From positions 1-64,000 of the forward strand of contig JAEVYT010000039.1 of NCBI GenBank assembly GCA_023392615.1: a DNA stretch of 64,000 nt, in the 5' to 3' direction. Shown here one piece after another: positions 61,785 through 64,000 of the stretch. The notes below the pieces were generated by a model. It saw only the letters and a program-made list of their open reading frames with translations. It was not told the DNA's origin and made no database searches. The number at the start of each line of letters is the position of its first letter. Within the stretch, counting starts at the first letter, position 1. The translations under genes and the position numbers were made by a program. The stretch comes from Bacillota bacterium (lineage in GTDB: Bacteria > Bacillota > Clostridia > Lachnospirales > Lachnospiraceae).

Positions 61785-62186
61785 TCATTTTTCAGAAGGA
61801 TGTAAGGGTTCATTAAAAAATTGTCTAGCGTGATTAAACAATTCTTTTGTGCGTGGGCGAAAAAGCTTTGTTTCCATATTATGAAAAATGTTATAGTCGA
61901 GTCCAAAAAGAGCTTCAAGAATTTGGACCTCTAAGAGGTTTTGAACATCAACATCTTCGCTATTAGCCATATCTTCCATGAAATCTAAAACACGATTTAG
62001 TAGTTCGTCATTAATAATTTCTTTATTAAGCAGTTTCAAAAACAAATGCTCAAGCGTTTCATAATAACAATAAATTGGTATTTCTTCGTCTGACCAAAAT
62101 TGTTTAGTTTCAGTGTATTTGTCCAACGTTAGGGTTTCTGGAATATTTTCATCTAAAATCTTTTTCATTTCAGCGTATTTAAACAT
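61785..62186 (-). CDS. Immunity-like protein (DUF7674-like)
   Basis: 133 residues; ATG 62186 has only GGGTGG 13 nt away, and a second ATG is at 62168. Helical, acidic. The segment LLNRVLDFMEDMANSEDVDV then VQNLLEVQILEALFGLD matches a pattern I associate with DUF7674/immunity-type proteins (helix with D-x-E-V-x-N-L-L then x-E-x-L). Same strand and 91 nt before the 153-residue gene. Confidence 0.55.
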   Translation of the reverse strand: MFKYAEMKKILDENIPETLTLDKYTETKQFWSDEEIPIYCYYETLEHLFLKLLNKEIINDELLNRVLDFMEDMANSEDVDVQNLLEVQILEALFGLDYNIFHNMETKLFRPRTKELFNHARQFFNEPLHPSEK

Positions 62187-62656
62187 TGTCTTCTATACAC
62201 CACCCTTCATAAAATATAAACTTTCTAAATCACAATCGTAAACAATTACAAATCAGAAATACATTTATTGAGCATCTTTAATTTCATCTCATCAATGGTC
62301 ACTAAATAAAGTTTAATTACCATACAATCCTTACAGAGTGTTATCCTCTTTTAAGTATTATATCAAAGACTTTAATGTTTTCAAATACTTAATCAACTAA
62401 TTCGTCAGTGTATGTTACTAAACATTTTACTTCAGGTACATATTTAATATTAAAATACCGTCAACCCCTTATGAATAAAGGCTTTTAGGCACATAAAACC
62501 TTATTGAAAATCTGCCTCTGTGATAGATGCTTATGGAAGCCGATGTATATGATTCTTAATGTAATATTATAAGACTGCATTAAGCTTTGAAATTGAATTA
62601 TGATAGCCCTAGGAAACTATAATATGGTTAATAAAAAAGAAAGGAGCATTTAGCAA
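62187..62656. other. Spacer, nothing recognised
   Basis: 470 nt, AT-rich, no convincing ORF, hairpin or repeat. It must contain promoters for the minus-strand gene at 62186 and the plus-strand small gene at 62657. Confidence 0.4.
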
Positions 62657-62848
62657 GTGGAAGATAATGATAGCAGAGCACATAGATTAGCTTATACATT
62701 ATATCAATTTTCAGAGGACCCTAGAAGCGTTAATAAATTAGCATATATCTTAAATTATTTACCTGACGGGTTACAAAAAGATATGCTGGCAATATACATG
62801 TATATCGGTGAGTTGGAATATAAAATAAAAAAGTTAGAAGATAGGTAG
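62657..62848 (+). CDS. Small hypothetical protein, 63 residues
   Basis: GTG start with AAAGGAGC 9 nt upstream. Helical, soluble, with a heptad-like C-terminus (MLAIYMYIGELEYKIKKLED) suggesting a coiled-coil or dimer helix. Ends 15 nt inside the convergent subtilase-like frame, whose last codons are of foreign-looking high GC. Family not recognised. Confidence 0.5.
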   Translation: MEDNDSRAHRLAYTLYQFSEDPRSVNKLAYILNYLPDGLQKDMLAIYMYIGELEYKIKKLEDR

Positions 62849-64000
62849 TGCAACGGTCGACCAGTCGGCCGAACCGTAGCACGGGTTGTAATGTTTAAGG
62901 CAGTAGTCTTCAAACAGTCGAATAACAGCCTCATGAATTTTATCCACAATAAGAATATCATCAGGAATACACTCTTGTGTACCCCTAATTGCAGGATAAG
63001 GTTTCATTATTGGTCGTACGTATATTTTTCTTGCTGTAATTTCACAGTTTTCAGATAAATCACCACGTGCAATTAAAGACGCCATCGATGTGCCATGAAT
63101 TCTATCTACAATTTGATATGATGATGCTAAATCATCGGGATCATCAACTATTAACAGATTATCTAATAGAGTATGCTTTTCTTGTGGTAACCCATCAAAA
63201 ATAGCAATTATCGGGTCATTTAATATGTCTGAAGAATCTTTTATAGGTTCTTTTAGTTCAAAATAGTCTGTACTACCAACAACAATAGATTGACCTGTTG
63301 GTTTAAAAAACATTATTTGCTCCATATTAAGGAGTTCGACTTCTTCGTGTTTTAGAATTTTTTCCGCATAAGCTCTTGGAACAGAAGCCAAAACAGCATG
63401 GTATGTTATAGCCTCAATGCAAGAAAATGTTATAATCTTGCCACCTATGGAATTGATATAGTCGGTAATTCTTTGTTGCGAAAATAATCGGTCTTTTGTA
63501 GCACGTCTAAAAAACAATTCAATTTCGCATTTTACAAATTCATTCTCAGCATACTGTAAATTTTCTTCCCATACCTCCAACAAGCCTGTTTCTTCAATTC
63601 TCTCTTTAACACCCCAAACATGAATATCTTTTAAAGCATCGAATACATTTCGAAGTCCCGTCTTACCTTGAGGAAATTTGTAATTAAAATCTGACTTGTA
63701 GTTATTCCACAGGGATAATATTTGTTGTAATGCTTGATGATTCGTAAGAACACAAAAGTACTTAAATGACATAGTCTTACTATCGTCTCTTTTTTGTCCT
63801 TTTAGGACATAAAATTCGTCATCATTAGGAACATTTTCATCCACTACTTCAAACAACCATTCAACGCCTCGAGTATCCTCGTCTAACTTACGTACTGCTT
63901 TGTCAAAATCTCTTGGATCTCCAGTTGCTTCCAAAACTAAAGTATATTCTGGCTCTATTCCAGAGTCATTTTTTGCAAGAGAAATATTTTTACTATCCCA
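62834..64000 (-). CDS. Subtilase (S8)-like serine peptidase, 3-prime truncated; 5-prime runs off the window
   Basis: The frame is open from the right edge (residues WDSKNISLAKNDSG before the first Met-like codon at 63934). The N-terminal part (YTLVLEATGDPRDFDKAVRK, VEWLFEV) and IIAIFDGLPQ (Asp of the triad) and VDRIHGTSMASLIARGD (His-Gly-Thr) fit a peptidase S8-type domain found as one half of ATPase-plus-subtilase defense-type modules. After KHYNPCYGSADW the end has no Ser-motif region (no GTSxA-P after the His motif), so the catalytic Ser is lost and the gene is truncated at a GC-rich junction about 62840-62885. Confidence 0.6.
   Translation of the reverse strand, partial: WDSKNISLAKNDSGIEPEYTLVLEATGDPRDFDKAVRKLDEDTRGVEWLFEVVDENVPNDDEFYVLKGQKRDDSKTMSFKYFCVLTNHQALQQILSLWNNYKSDFNYKFPQGKTGLRNVFDALKDIHVWGVKERIEETGLLEVWEENLQYAENEFVKCEIELFFRRATKDRLFSQQRITDYINSIGGKIITFSCIEAITYHAVLASVPRAYAEKILKHEEVELLNMEQIMFFKPTGQSIVVGSTDYFELKEPIKDSSDILNDPIIAIFDGLPQEKHTLLDNLLIVDDPDDLASSYQIVDRIHGTSMASLIARGDLSENCEITARKIYVRPIMKPYPAIRGTQECIPDDILIVDKIHEAVIRLFEDYCLKHYNPCYGSADWSTVALPIF

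Noticed and set aside
1..64000. tRNA, rRNA, CRISPR array, intact transposase or integrase
   Set aside because: Looked for on both strands by motif; none seen. Island limits are therefore inferred from repeats and scraps only.

Overview
The window looks like chromosome of a low-GC, anaerobic, spore-forming-type Firmicute, most like a plant-polysaccharide-fermenting member of the Lachnospiraceae (Lachnoclostridium phytofermentans-like). The reasons are a fused 875-residue AdhE with a Rex site, an archaeal-type PEP carboxylase, GH43 xylosidase, FeoAB, a short ThiC under a TPP riboswitch, EFR1-type ferredoxin-flavodoxin, strong AGGAGG ribosome sites and AT-rich spacers. No rRNA, tRNA, CRISPR array, intact transposase or integrase was seen. 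The species is an inference; no search was possible.

Layout. 1-1.95 kb: the end of a Ser/His/Cys-rich repeat protein, a Hanks-type Ser/Thr kinase and an unrecognised protein, closed by a perfect hairpin. 2-11.6 kb: single genes for regulation and small-molecule metabolism (AraC, FMN reductase, ketopantoate reductase-like protein, carbamate kinase, MFS exporter, free-Met-sulfoxide reductase, acyltransferase, nitroreductase, YbaK). 11.7-15.5 kb: OFA-type MFS carrier, PurE, PEP carboxylase and a decayed PurK piece. 15.7-18.1 kb: MacB-type ABC exporter with a DUF4418 protein. 18.6-22.3 kb: class III aminotransferase (HemL-like) flanked by gene scraps, then a MarR-EmrB drug-efflux operon with a clear operator-promoter. 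22.6-29.2 kb: adhE (Rex-controlled), an APH-fold kinase, thiC with riboswitch and terminator, and two small proteins. 29.2-41.5 kb: TetR/EFR1 pair, PLP decarboxylase plus deformylase-like protein, ECF sigma/DUF4179 anti-sigma pair, Crp-like regulator with two DUF606 transporters, ferredoxin-like protein, MocR/LysE pair, diguanylate cyclase. 41.6-45 kb: sugar-acid operon (aldolase, IlvD/Edd dehydratase, FadR-type regulator). 45-53 kb: HxlR/oxidoreductase, GH43, FeoB-FeoA-DtxR. 

53-57 kb: a TetR protein and a CPBP membrane protease share two copies of one exact 17-bp palindrome, and the protease is preceded by an overlapping 32-codon ORF. Then comes a second TetR/flavodoxin pair flanked by two similar 26-bp direct repeats that both spell the 3-prime end of an RlmD-type rRNA methyltransferase gene, a known kind of integration site; one repeat is fused to a scrap of a PtsI-like gene.

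57-64 kb: an accessory island on the minus strand made mostly of unrecognised genes: a zinc-ribbon protein with a PD-(D/E)XK-like pattern, a winged-helix protein resembling the replication-relaxation family with a highly structured 140-nt block just upstream, two immunity-like small proteins, and at the right edge a truncated subtilase-like gene. Where two starts were possible, the start was placed by its ribosome binding site, so many CDS begin inside a longer open frame.
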